Assembly (NCBI GenBank): GCA_013339895.1 | Contig: JABACO010000009.1 | Coordinates: 9,142,071 to 9,206,070, forward strand | Length of the DNA: 64,000 nt | Direction of reading: 5' to 3' | Origin: Ephydatia muelleri | Lineage: Eukaryota > Porifera > Demospongiae > Spongillida > Spongillidae | In this document: positions 32,454 to 45,889 of the stretch, one piece after another | How positions within the stretch are numbered: position 1 is the first letter of the stretch | Layout: each line of letters begins with the position of its first letter | The notes under the pieces: generated by a model | What the model was told of the DNA's origin: nothing | The model's input: only the letters and a program-made list of their open reading frames with translations | The model's database searches: none | Program-made: the position numbers and the translations under genes

Positions 32454-35400
32454 GCTGCTGCTCACAATTGTGAGATTTGCGGAAAAGTCTTCAGTTTCAA
32501 ATCGAAGTATGAAAGGCACTTAGAAACGCAGTACCATCTGGACAACGTGAAAATACTTGATTATTGTGATAGCATGGACAATATAACTAGCTCGTACATA
32601 GAAGAACCAATTACCGCCACGTGCTCTGCTTTGTCTGGAGTCTCAGCTTCACAACCTAGTGAGTCAGATGATGGTCACAGTATCGATGATTGTTGCAGTG
32701 ATGACGCTTCTAGTACAGATGAGGGTAAGCATGCAATCCTGATTTTCAAGTTTACTATACTATTACTATTAATTGTATGGTGCATGTTCTAGACGACAGT
32801 GCTACTATCATGAGTCTCATCCAAAGCGACCCTCATGTCAATGGACGGTACAAACCATTTTCGTCAAAGATTGAAGCAATGGCATATCTCATCGCTCATT
32901 GTCCTCGACCAATGGTAAGTAAAATGGACATTGCCAAGAATTTACGATTAAAGTGTGTTGTGCTAGATGTAGAATCTGATGCTTGGTGCATAAGAATTGC
33001 TACATTTTAGAGTATAAATATAAGTGCATCACGAAATCCCAATCCATGCAGTACAACCCATAGAATGCAAATGTATTATGTATAGGGACAAAGAAAGCCT
33101 GAAATTCATCTTCCACACACTAAGATGCCTGCACTCATCCCTTCCAAGTGTGACTACAATGGTGAAGCATCACCTCTGTACAGGATACACAGCACCAACC
33201 TTGGTACATTTGATTATCCATTCTCCTGTTATTGATTGGCTATGTATTTTAGCATACAACATCTAGTGGGATACCATTTTATGTCAATTCCATTGTGGAT
33301 ACTGTAAAGAAATGTATGGCAAACCATCAAATTTCAAAGAACCTTTTGCGTTTTCCTGTAGTACCCCCAGAAAGATTTCAGGTACCATTCTTGATGCTCC
33401 AGAAGAATTAGCAATGGGATGTTTTTCTTACATGCATTAGAGAAATGTACCATGGTATGCAGTGGAGATCAAATAGGAGGTTCTATTCTCCAATGGCTGT
33501 GTCACCTGCTGTTGGTCACATATTTCTCAACGACTTTGTTGAGTGCGTCTATAATGATGTGAAATATTTATGCTGCATACAAAAGTTTCTATGTCAGGTA
33601 TAACTTTGTGTGCCTGCATGTGTATCTGTAATGAAGAAGCAAGTAACTCCATTTCTATATCTAGGAACAACATGATGGTGTGTTTGCAGAAGCACTATTA
33701 TTGGAAGCACCATCCAACTGAGCCCAGTTCTTACATCATAGCAAATTTGAAGCTGATACCAGTCACAAGTATCACAGCGGTCATGCCACAAGCCAACACC
33801 TGGGCAAGGCACATTTACAAGTACTCTGAAAATGGGACTTTGCTAGTTAAACTTACCAATGAAGTAAGTATTGCATGCAGATTTGATTCATACTTCAATG
33901 TCAATCATCGTATGTACAGGTGTACACTGCATTTATATCAACACACCAATTGAAGTTAAAGTCTATTCTTTGTGGTGGTGTACCAGTCGTCATGGTACCT
34001 TTAGTTGTTTTCAGTGATGACACCAGTGGAAACAAGTCAAAAGTCTGGAACAAGTTTGACTCATACTGCATTCGGCTTGCTGGTCTTTCAGTTAAAAGTA
34101 ATGCACAAATTCACAACATTCACTTTATATGCACATCAAATAAGGCCCCGGTTATGGAAATGGCTGTTCCATTGGTTCATGAATTACAGTCACTCGAAGA
34201 AGGCATTTTGATGTTTGACACACTGTTCAACACCAATGTCATAGTGATTGCTCCAGTCATTTGCTTCTTATGTGACAACCCACGTGCAGCAGAGATATGC
34301 AATCATCTTCATCTAGGTTCTAGCACTCACAAGTTTTGTCGGATATGCATGGTAAGTGTTATATTGAATGCATTGATGTGATTACATGTTCTTACTCTGT
34401 TATAGGCTGATGTGAGATCAGACCATATTTGTGTTGGGGTGAAAAGAAAGAAGCATGATTCACTGATGCAAGTGCAGAGGATAAAGGCAGCTAAAACCCA
34501 TCAGGCAAAAAGTACCATAAGGACTGAGTACGGTATGAGGGAGACGGAGAATCCTTTCTTGGAATTGTCACTTGACTTACATGAGTACATTACATTGTTA
34601 AGTGAATTAATAACAATTGTGCATTGCAGACTGCATTTTTTAGGAGTACTCCAGTGGAAACATTGCACACTTTGTTGTTAGGATTGTATAAGTACTCGCT
34701 GAGAGCTAAAATACCACAACTCTCACAGCAACAGCGAGCAGAACTTTCTGCACGCATTTCTACCTTTCAAACATCAGGTCACATAGGGAAGATATCTACT
34801 GATGTAGCTAAACACTACAAGTCCTTTGTAGGTAGAGACTTTAAGGCATTGGCTCAGATGGCACTTTTTGTGCTCTCTCCTTACTTGTCTGCAGCAGAAT
34901 TAGAAGTTTGGATAGCTGTGTCTAAGGTGTGCATTTCATAATTTTAATTATGTTATAATTTACTGCATTCTTTTTTTTGTTTTAGGTGTTCAAAATTGCA
35001 TATTGTGATCCTTTTGATCCAGAGAAGATGGAATACTACAAAACTGTGTGCCAAAATTTTGTCACTGCAATTGAAACTCACCTTCCTGAATGGAAAACTA
35101 AGCTAAAGGTTCACCTTGTACTCCATCTACCAGATGATATGTTGATGTATGGCCCAACTGCAGCATTTAACACAGAACGGTACCATGAACACATTTTTTT
35201 GTACATTTAAATTATACAACTCTCTGCTTTCAGTTGTGAGAGTTTTAACTCTCTTATTCGAACATGAAACATCTTTGGTAACAGACATGCACCTAGTAAA
35301 GACATTGCCAACAACTTTGCAGTGCAAGAGAGCATACGGTTTACATTTTCAGGAAGTTACTACATTCCATCTGAAAGGTATATGCAGTTTACTTGTGTGT

Positions 35401-36251
35401 TATGTCCTTTAGCCTTCTATGATTTAGTGGTGATGACCTAGTGAGGCTTTATGAATCAGCAGAAGTACAAGAATATCTCTACGGAATTGATTCTAAACAG
35501 AATAAGAACATACATAAGCCAGGAACATTGCGAAAGGCAAGTTTTGCCTGCATGTTTGCTTTTTTGGGAGGGATTACAATTAACAAAACAATTAATCTCT
35601 ACATTTTAACTTCATTTATTGTAGCACTCAAGTTCAATTAAATGCAGTTTGGACTTAATAAAGCTAAGCATTGCAGAGGTTGGAGAGGTTACCTTGAACA
35701 GTCTTGACCCAAGTTTCACAGTTCTACTGCCTCATGGATGGGACAGAGACCAACAAGTGACAAGTGGCAGTGCCATCGTTGGGTCTGATGGGCTCTTGAT
35801 TAACATATGAGACTACATTCAACACAAATCACAAAGCCAATATTACTGTAAGTTTGTATTGATTAATGTAGAAGTTTCTTTTAAACCTTAAACTTATACA
35901 TACTAGGAGATGGGACTTCTGGTTGCTTGTTTTCAAGTCGACATGGCAACCTTTTGTGTTGTACGGCACATGGAGCCTGTCTTGACACCTGAAGGAGCAC
36001 CAGTCCTGAATGAATTTGAATGCCCTTTGATGACACGTACAAACATTCTTCGGTTTATTCCTTCTGAAGACGTCAAGACATCAGTTTCTTTGGTACACCA
36101 ATGTGATCTTCGCGGATGCAAAGCAACGAACACCATTACTGCTACCACTGTTGAAAGGCACAAGATTTCTGTCACGAAAACTGTGTTTCATCACAACTGG
36201 AACAATGACATGTATTGTTTGAATATTTTTTGTATGCATAATGCGATGTAA
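32454..36251 (+). pseudogene. Plavaka/KDZ-like (CACTA-type) transposase
   Basis: Spliced DDE-transposase-type gene. The N-terminus is a C2H2 finger (CEICGKVFSF ... H ... H, about 32469-32540) in an exon ending at 32724, then 32793 onwards. Signature blocks: DDTSGNKSKVWNKFDSY at about 34017-34065; HFICTSNKAP at about 34122; CDNPRAAEICNH, then FCRIC (34270-34350); PVETLHTLLLGLYKYSLR at about 34650; SFVGRDFKALAQ at about 34822; FNTER, CESFNSLIR and NRHAPSKDIA (35165-35310); a C-terminal Cys/His region to 36251. These match transposases known best from basidiomycete Plavaka elements. In-frame stops at about 33408 and 35262 and a disordered 33030-33560 region suggest decay. CACTA-type termini were not found. 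Confidence 0.7.
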
Positions 36252-37723
<1,472 letters not shown>

Positions 37724-38131
37724 AGAATGTAATTTAGACATGAGGAAAAAAATCAGCGCAAAAAAGTAAATGAAAAAGTCAGGCATACGTGTGCATAATC
37801 AAAATGTGTACATGTGGTGTTAACAAACCTAGCAAATGGAGTCGCCTTCTCATACTTTCTCTAAGGCTAAATATAAGATAATGCACGGAATTTCAAGTGA
37901 CATCTTCCTGACATACCTAATTGAATATATGTGGCAGAACGTACTCACAAATACTCTGTGTTCTGGATATATGCTCCCATAATTGGATCTACAAAATTGA
38001 TGGAATGGTTAACCACACTTGTTAACTGAATAATATCCACATACACACTTTGATTATGAACATGCATACCTGACTTCTTTCATTTACCCTTTTTGCGCTG
38101 CTTTTTTTCCTCATGTCTAAATTACATTCTT
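37724..38131. mobile_element. fold-back MITE 1
   Basis: About 408 bp with ~90 bp inverted arms beginning AAGAATGTAATTTAGACATG. No coding sequence; a non-autonomous element of unknown family. Confidence 0.8.
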
Positions 38132-38208
38132 TCGTTCATCAATACCCAAAATGATTGTTAATGTCATGTGATGCGTTCTTGTGTGCATTTATATTGACAT
38201 GCAACAAA

Positions 38209-38435
38209 TAGAGGAGTTGCATGTGACGTCGCGCGCATCTTACATCACTAAGTATGTTACTATAAATATGCGCTGCGTGGGTACGAGATAAACAATAACC
38301 GGACGGGAACGATAGAAGGCGGCGGCATACGCTCACGTGGTACATATTTATAGCGTGCCGTATACATAAATAGCAGCATACATATGATGTAACTAAACAA
38401 TGCAAGGCGCGCGTGACGTCAATGCAACTCCTCTA
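38209..38435. mobile_element. fold-back MITE 2
   Basis: 227 bp with arms TAGAGGAGTTGCAT...GACGTC...CGCGCGC in inverted order and TA at both ends, compatible with a TA target. No coding sequence. Confidence 0.75.
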
Positions 38436-38609
38436 TTACTACATGCCCAGCACACTGCAATGGTCTGGCCAGGCACGCCCCCAGGATTAGGATCTATATG
38501 ATAACAATAAAAATGAATCAAAGACAACTTGAAAATCATGATCACACCCAAGGGGAAATAAATAGACCTTTTCGTTTTAAGGAGTGCGCGTCAGCGTGAC
38601 GTAATAATT

Positions 38610-39180
38610 AAACATCTGGAGTACATCCGTTTTTGATTCCGAGCTATTTGTTTTCGCGACGTGCGTGATAAGTGTGCATGGCCTTTCATTTGCCCAGGAA
38701 TATTGTACTCTCAACTCATGTGCATGTGCCGTGCATATTTTTAGAATGTCATCCACATGCGTTGTATGCAGGAAAATTGGCGGGAAAGCTGTTCGAATTT
38801 CTCCGAAGAGCAACCTAGATAAACGACAGAAATCACTGAAGCCGAACTTCGTGCACTTTGACATTATCATTGGTTACAGATTCCCATCCTGTCAGTGGAG
38901 GTGTTAGAATATTATTAGTTCAATCGCAGCGATACTATCCATTTCTGTCGTTTATCTATGTTACTCGTCGGAGAAATTCGAACACCTTTCCCTGCATACA
39001 ATGCATGTGGACAGCATTCTACAAATACGCACGGCACACGCACATGGGTTGAGAGTACAACATTCCTTTTGACTGGTGCTTCTACTCATTCTCACCTGGG
39101 AAAATGAAAGGCCACACTGATCACGCACATGGCGAAACAAAATAGCTCAGAGTCAAAAACAGGTGTACAGTGCATAACGT
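38610..39180. mobile_element. long fold-back with Cys-rich ORF remnants
   Basis: Arms of ~200-250 bp (about 38630-38850 and 38930-39170) with ~85% similarity by eye, sharing TAGATAAACGACAGAAAT. The left arm encodes a short ORF from 38746 (MSSTCVVCRKIGGKAVRISP); the right arm carries the same segment with indels and stops. The function of the ORF is unknown. Confidence 0.75.
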
Positions 39181-39344
39181 GATACTTAGACATCAATTTT
39201 TTTTTCATCATTTTTGAACATATCTTGATTCTCTAAAATTACTGGTTGAAAGTCTGAACAGAATTGGGAACCATCTGGCAATAAGTGTTTGTAAAATCAA
39301 TATCACTCACGTGACATCTTGGGCTAACACTCTTTCATTTTCAG

Positions 39345-39790
39345 TTACTGCTCCAAACACATAGTTTTTAGTGGATATCTCCATTAATACACTATGGTTT
39401 TCGCTGAACTTCGGTATATAATTGCAGTGTGAACCCTTTCAAGTAATTACCGAGTTTGATCTTGAACGCGGTAAACAGTTCGTTTTTGTTGCCCTTTGAG
39501 TACCAATTTTAGGGGGAAAGTGTTTAGTAAGCCATTTTGTTGCCTGCGTGTTCTACATCCAACAATTTGGAAAAATAAACCGAGCAATGCTAGTTGCATC
39601 AAAAGTTGCTCTAGATATTTGTAGCGTTTTTTATCGTTTTCTTCAAGAAAAGCTGCTTCTAGCCCTAAGATCGAAAAAAAATCAGCCATATTTGAACGAA
39701 AACATTACAAAGGTAATGTAATGTGTTTGCCATGACGGTGGGAGTGGCGAGCAAAGCGAAACGGTTCTTTTCAGAACCAACTCTATGGCT
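39345..39790 (+). repeat. diverged relative of the RAG1-like element's terminal repeat
   Basis: Collinear with the terminal repeat of the 16971-29419 element: CTGCTCCAAACACA, then TATATAATTGCAGTG, GAACGCGGTAAACAGTTCG and CAATTTTAGGGGGAAAGTG, in the same order and spacing but only ~60-65% similar by eye. It ends with the same histone-type stem-loop (39763-39778). It reads inward to the right, as a left end would. No matching right end was found. Confidence 0.55.
39763..39778 (+). promoter_or_regulatory. histone-mRNA-type 3' stem-loop, third copy
   Basis: GGTTCTTTTCAGAACC preceded by AAAC and followed by AA, identical in stem and loop to 28656-28671 although the surrounding sequence has diverged. 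Confidence 0.65.
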
Positions 39791-40881
39791 ACTAGTAACA
39801 TCCGTTTGGCCACGTTCGACTTCAAAAACCCGAAGAATGGCCACACTGGAAGCAGAGATTTGAACAGCTCCATCTGGCCTCAGGTCTGTCAGGTGATGAG
39901 GAAAGCAGACAGGTTAGTACTCTCCTGTGTTGTCTTGGAGAGGAAGGGGAGGACGTATTGCTGAGTGTTAAAATGTGACGAAAAGCTAAAAAGAAATACA
40001 GCGAAGTCATGGGAGCTTTTGATGCTTTTTTTCAGCGTCCGTAGGAACGTAATTTTTGAGAGGGCACGGTTTAGCAGCAGGAGCTAAGCTGAGGGGGAGT
40101 CGGTAGAGCATTATATTGTAGTGCTATACAGCCTTGCTAGGAATTGCGCTTATGGACAACTCCTGGAAGAGCTCATCTGAGATTGTTTAGTGATAGGCAT
40201 TAGCGATAGCAAGTTGCCACAACGGCTCCAGATGTCTCATCACTGTGCCTCCTCCACCATCCTAGTCATTTCCTGTGTGATCTGTACCAGCATGATCCAA
40301 GATGCCAGGATAAAAATGTTTGGGAAACTTATGACTACCAAAACCAAATAGTTGTGCTCTATAATTATGCCTGTTGTTTGTAAAAGAGAATGGTAAATTA
40401 GTGTCCTGTGTTTCAAGTCCATTCTTGCAATGAAAAGACAAAGGTGAAGTCAAATGCAATTTTTAAACCATGTCTTTGCCTTCTTTGGTGTGGTACAAAT
40501 AGTAAATGTAAATGCCACATAGGCGTGTATATGCTCGCTCATTGTCAATGAAGCTGCTGTAAATTGTACACTATATCCTGGACGTGTAACATATTTACAT
40601 ACACTGTATAAGCCTGGTGTCGTAATTTTTAATGCAGTATCGTAACGGGGATACAGTTAGAAATTTTTTTACGTACATGTACTACAAGCGCAACACTCTC
40701 TTTTATTGACTAAAGAATGCAGAAAGTTATTCTATGATAATATTCACATTGAAGAATCATCTTTTCATTTGTCTCTGTATTATATTTAGTTGCTGCACCG
40801 AAATCATGAATAACGCAAAGGGCAGGTGAAACCTATTCCCAACTACAAGGTACAGTATTAAATAGAATGGTGTTTGATCAT

Positions 40882-40959
<78 letters not shown>

Positions 40960-41770
40960 GAAGTTCCATGTAAAAATGTGTTAATTTGGACCTGTGAAAA
41001 GCATAGCTATCTATATAACAATTTGAACATTATGGCATTCTGGAAGACAGTGACACCATTTTTTGTGTGCATATATGTAGTAAATTAGAAGTTTATGTAA
41101 AGTAGTCACCAGGGCTATGAAAGTTAAGGGGAATACTACAGACTGCCCCCCTCCCCTAGTTAAGAGCATCACGTTTGTTCCCTGCTCTCTTACCATACAC
41201 AGTGGTTTAAGATGTAGACATTGGGGTAGGGTATGACCTTGATGTTTTTTTACATCCGTTTACTCAAAATAGCCCAAAGTATCCTATTTTTTCTAAAAGC
41301 AATGTCGAATAGTTAAAATGTAGTTACATTTTTAACGTTGAAGCTGAAAAAAGATGAAAGATTTTTGCTGCAGCTTTACCGTCATTATATGCAACTACAC
41401 ATTGATTGGAGCAAATGGGAAACAAAATGAATATGTAATTAGATAAAGTTTTTTCTTGCGCTTCGAAAGATACCAAATTTGTTATACTTTAAGTCTTAAG
41501 ATAATAAATTGTTTTGCTACAAAACGCTTGCGTAATGCCAAAAAGTTGGCTTGTAGTGCCTAACCTTCCTTGGCTAGGACAAACTAAGGCCCATTAAAGA
41601 AAATTTATAGCTGATGATATCAGTTGGCACCACCAAAATACGCGCCGACACCGCCCCGCTTTCTGCTAGCGTTACTAATAAGGCCAGAACCAAATGGCAT
41701 CCACTTACGCACGAGCGTATGAAAATTCTTAATAATCCAAAATAAAGCACCATATGCGCACGTACAATTA
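39791..41770. other. intergenic with TG microsatellite
   Basis: AT-rich. A (TG)n run lies at 40884-40958. No coding region was recognised. Confidence 0.6.
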
Positions 41771-44053
41771 ATGGCTACGACAGAGAAGATCACGAACGTG
41801 GAAGCTTACAATAAGTACGTAAAGAAGTACAAGAGTAATATACAAGCTGCAAGACAATTCATGGCTGACGAAGGTATGGAAGCTGTTGAAAAGCAGTGGA
41901 CGAACCGCTTTCTATCGCTACGAACAAACTGGGCCAAGATGAATCGAGGAAAGTCTCGAAGAAGTGCAGCATCTATTACAGTCTTTCCAAGAAGCAGTGT
42001 TTTATGAAGCTGCAACCACAGTTTCAGATCTTACCAGTGCTGAAGAATGTAGGCCTTCATCAGCTGATACGTCAGGAGAAGGGTCCAGTGAATGTGGTAC
42101 AGATGTGCTTGAAGGTCAGATTGAAGAGGTGAAAACATTGGTGCTATCTCCATTGGATCAGCTTAGCCCACGCCAAAGAAGCAGGAGAACCCAGGCACTA
42201 ATGTCACTTCTTCAGGAGGAAGCAGAAGAAAATAGCATTACCACATCTCAGTTGCTTGGGTACCTCCTACACAGAGAGAATTATGTGAAAGATAGAGCTT
42301 TGGCGGCAGTTGGCATGCAGGTGTTCAGCAACAAACCTGTAGGCAAAGAACTTAGCTTGGATGAAGGTCTCTATATTCTCTCACAATATAAACTTGGTCA
42401 TACTAGTTACACAAGTCTGAGGCATGATCTCAAACCAAGAGTGGAGTTACCGGCTCATTACAAGCTAATGCAGCACAAGAATGCAATTATGCCAACTATT
42501 GCACAACTATCTGAATTACCAGGTGTTATTTTAAGTCTTACCAAATCAGTTGTGGTTCACTTTGAGAGGCTTGTCAAGTTGCTTCAATTGCAATCCGGAA
42601 GTTACATCATGAAGGCAAAAGAAGGCCTTGATGGTTCTGGAAGGCACAGTGTGTACAACCAACAGGGAAGTTTTGAGTCACACAATATGATCATATGGAT
42701 GTGGGTTCCTCTGCAGTTGGCTAAAGATTCCTCAGATGTGGCTATGATTGATGAATTAACATGTAGCACTAGCAGCACTGGTTCAAGTGAAATCGTGTGG
42801 AAGGAAGGTGCCCCAAGCAGTCCTGAAGCAGCTAGACCAATTCTGCTAGCTGTTGGAAAGGAAGACAAAGACTTGCTCAACATGCTGATTCCACCTGTAG
42901 ATGCTGAGATCTGCAGCTTACAATCCAAGGGTGTTAAGGTGGTCGTCTCAGATCAAGAATACAGCTTGGGAATTGAGTTTTTTCGAAGTATGAATGACGG
43001 TAAAATGCAGAAGTTGTTGCTAGGTAGAGGTGGTGCTTTCTGTGTTTTTTGCTCCTACTCAGCTTGTCTTGCCGAACAGATTGTTGAAGGGTTTGAGATT
43101 GGTGATGTTGATATCAACTCACTGAAAGCTCTGTATGAAGACTTGGAGGTAGATGGTGTAGTGCAAAGCTACCGAGGGGATTACAACTTCAGGCATGGTC
43201 TAACGCAGAATCCCATTACATCCTTCAGTGTTAAAACCTTTCCGATTCTGCATGCACTACTACGTGGTCTAGACTATTGCTTGAAGTTGGTGTACAAGCT
43301 AAATGCCGAAGTGAATGTGTGGAAGGAAAACAAGCAGATCAGTGTTATGCAGCAAAGAAGAGGGTTCAAGAGATTATTAAAGCCAAAACTGGTCTTTCAG
43401 TTGACAAACCAGACCCAGTAGGTGCAGGGGGAACATCAACAACAGGCAACATGGCAAGGAAACTATTGTTTGATCCATCGAAGCGTCAAGTTTTGGTCTG
43501 AGAAAATCCATGGTGATGGAAAGTGTGATAGGAAGGTGTTCAATGAGGTTATCACAAACCTTTCTGTAATATTGAGGGCCGTATCTTCCAAGAGGAAAGT
43601 CAACACCCAAAGTTTGGACAGCTCTGCAAAGAAACATCCTTAACTTTGGTAAGCCATTGGCCAAACTTCAGATTCACACCATCAATGCACCAAGTGCTAG
43701 CACATTCTGCTGCACTTATAGCAGCAAATGAGTCGACAGGACTAGGCTCCTTATCTGAAGAACCATTGGAGCACAACAACAAGAACATTTGAAACTACCG
43801 AGAGCATCTCTCTCGGAAAAATACCCAAAATGCCAACCTCTCTGATGTTCTGACCAGATTGTGGGTCAAGTCAGACCCTATCATTAGGAGTTTGCGTTGT
43901 AAAATGAAATGCTCATTTTGCAACAGCGACCACAATGTTCGCTCTTGTCCTCAAAAGCAAGAAATAGGAAGTGGCTGTCCTTTTGAGGAACACCTGATTT
44001 CCTGCATCTTTATAGATACAGAAGAGGTTCATTCTCCACTTGGTGACATATAA
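41771..44053 (+). pseudogene. DDE-transposase-like protein with C-terminal zinc knuckle
   Basis: Member of an uncharacterised transposase-like family that I recall from arthropod and cnidarian genomes. N-terminal helical part at 41771-41940; main frame 41964 to about 43330; further segments in other frames. Motifs: GLDGSGRHSVY at about 42627 (candidate catalytic Asp), DKPDPVGAGG...TTGNMARK at about 43393-43465, then around 43680-43850 MHQVLAHS, GSLSEEPLEHNN, YREHLSRK and SDPIIRSLR, and a knuckle C-x2-C-x3-H-x4-C at about 43912. The SEE...NN...R...R block resembles the catalytic Glu region of RAG1/Transib. Frame changes near 41940, 43340, 43500 and 43640, and a TGA near 43790, show that it is inactive as read. 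Confidence 0.6.
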
Positions 44054-44505
44054 TGTGCTCTGTATATGTATATCCAATAATGTAACATAAAATAAATTAT
44101 TTTCTAATCCTTGATTATATTCACTTTCTTTCTTACTAAGATTAATCAATTTGATCCTAATTTGAACCACTGCATGCAGAAAGACAATAATATGAAGTTA
44201 ATTGATATATTAAGGTCAAATTTAGAGATATCTTAAAGTTTTTTTATCTTGATTATTTTGGCTTGATTATATCTATATAAACATTGATTAATAACTTATC
44301 AATCGTTACGTAAATGATATTGGCCTATATAATGGAAGCGATAATATTTATTAATTATGTAAGAAATAAGAAATGTCTACATCACCCCTACATCAAACCA
44401 CTGTGCCATACTTGGGCCCTAGATTGCACTTCTAATGTCATTATCAGCAAATGAATACAATCAATTATGTACACCACGGGCGTTTGTGGCTGGACAATAG
44501 GTTGG
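44054..44505. other. AT-rich spacer, nothing recognised
   Basis: No ORF with family signature, splice-bounded exon or repeat structure was seen. Confidence 0.5.
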
Positions 44506-44787
44506 ACAAGTAAATAAAAACATTCTCTACGAGAAAGTTGGTGGGATATAGGATTTGAAGGCAATTGGTGGTGTAAAAAGCAAGGAAACAAGGTCTTATA
44601 AGAAGGGAAAATGTAATAGTCCTATATTTAGCACATTTCTAGGGCGTATGTTGTTTGTGTGCTAAATATAGGACTATTACATTTTCCCTTCTGATAAGAC
44701 CTTGTTTCCTTGCTTTTTACACCACCAATTGCCTTCAAATCTTATATCCCACCAACTTTCTCGTAGAGAATGTTTTTATTTACTTGT
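44506..44787. mobile_element. fold-back MITE 3
   Basis: 282 bp palindrome with two nearly identical 130 bp arms (44506-44635, 44658-44787) around a 22 bp centre. Ends read ACAAGTAAATAAAAACATTC. Diverged half-copies occur at about 46010-46135 and 46255-46400 (sharing TTTACACCACCA and TTAGCACA...TGCTAAATA). Confidence 0.9.
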
Positions 44788-45430
44788 TTTCTTAATTTTT
44801 TTTTCACACCCAATGTCTAATTATACAAGACATAGGCTGATAGTCGATTGTGTATCAGAGTATAACATCGATTATTTATATAAAAGCGAGTCCTCCATCC
44901 GATTCTGAAGCTAGTGGTGAAATTTTGATCGCTTAAAAGTGTTCCTGTCCCGAGTTATGCGTTGCCAAGAAGGACGACCCGCCCCTTGTTCCGAGACTGG
45001 GTACGAGAACGGGCAGTACACTCTTGTTCTCTACAACCACGCGGTTCTGCGACATGAAACTAAAACGAAACTACTCATTTTTGACTTCTAGATCGATTGC
45101 TAAAACAAGCTACACGATCCGATCATCGGGAGTGTTGTTACAGACGGGTCGCGTTTTTTTAATGACTTCATAGTCGGGGTCAAATCCTATATGGAAGTTT
45201 CTAACGAAACTTCCGATAATTAAATGATGCCATAATTCACTATGAGGCCACTCTTCGAAATTAACATCCCAAGACATAATAGGGGTTCATCCACCATTGG
45301 TGCAAACAAGTGATGGAAAGATGGGTCCCAAATTTTCTGCAGGATCCTTTTTTATTGGAAGCCTCACACAGCAGTTGACTGCATGATAATAGAGAATTAT
45401 ATTCACAGAAACCGGTATACATCTATTTCT
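44788..45430. other. spacer, nothing recognised
   Basis: No coding or repeat structure was identified between the fold-back and the RING exon. Confidence 0.5.
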
Positions 45431-45436
45431 TACCAC

Positions 45437-45853
45437 ACTCAGATATGTCATCCAAAACCACCACCAAAGTCACTTCACAGGCCGACCAGCCCATAATAGT
45501 CTCTAGAGCTAAGAATATTGCAGCCATATGTGGAATAGCCTCTCCCATGCAGACAGGCTTCTCAGTGCAAGGCCATATACTTGCCAGTTCCAACAATCCA
45601 GACATACTGGACCAACTTCGGTGTCCCTTGTGCCTGGTAATTAAAAACAGACCACTGGAGCTGCCATGTCGAGCATTGGTCTGCACAGACTGCATGGTAC
45701 GGTGGCTCATGGCATCCAACTGCAGTGGGGTCACATGTCCATGCTGTATAATGGACACTCCTTTCCAAATGAGACCAGCACCACCCCTTATCCAGACACT
45801 GCTGATGGATATAGTGGTGCAGTGCCTCACCTGTGGGAAGAACGTACAGACTG
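45437..45853 (+). CDS. orphan RAG1-type RING exon
   Basis: One exon (acceptor CACTCAG, ATG at 45445, donor GTGAGT after 45853). It encodes a RING finger CPLC...CRALVCTDC...CPCC, then a second zinc pair CLTCGKN, in the same order and spacing as the RING exon of the RAG1-like gene (CPIC...CATC...CPCC...CTLC at 24052-24260). Sequence identity is low apart from the Cys positions. No neighbouring exon with RAG1 core similarity was found within several kilobases. It may be a remnant of another RAG1-like element, or an independent RING protein. Confidence 0.6.
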
Positions 45854-45889
45854 GTGAGTACAGAATACACACCTGCTTTCTATAGCTCC

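Noticed and set aside
32289..32519. 76-codon minus-strand ORF with IFTVPGDMVLCVKV
   Set aside because: It overlaps the C2H2-finger exon of the Plavaka-like gene on the other strand, shows no family match and no splice context.
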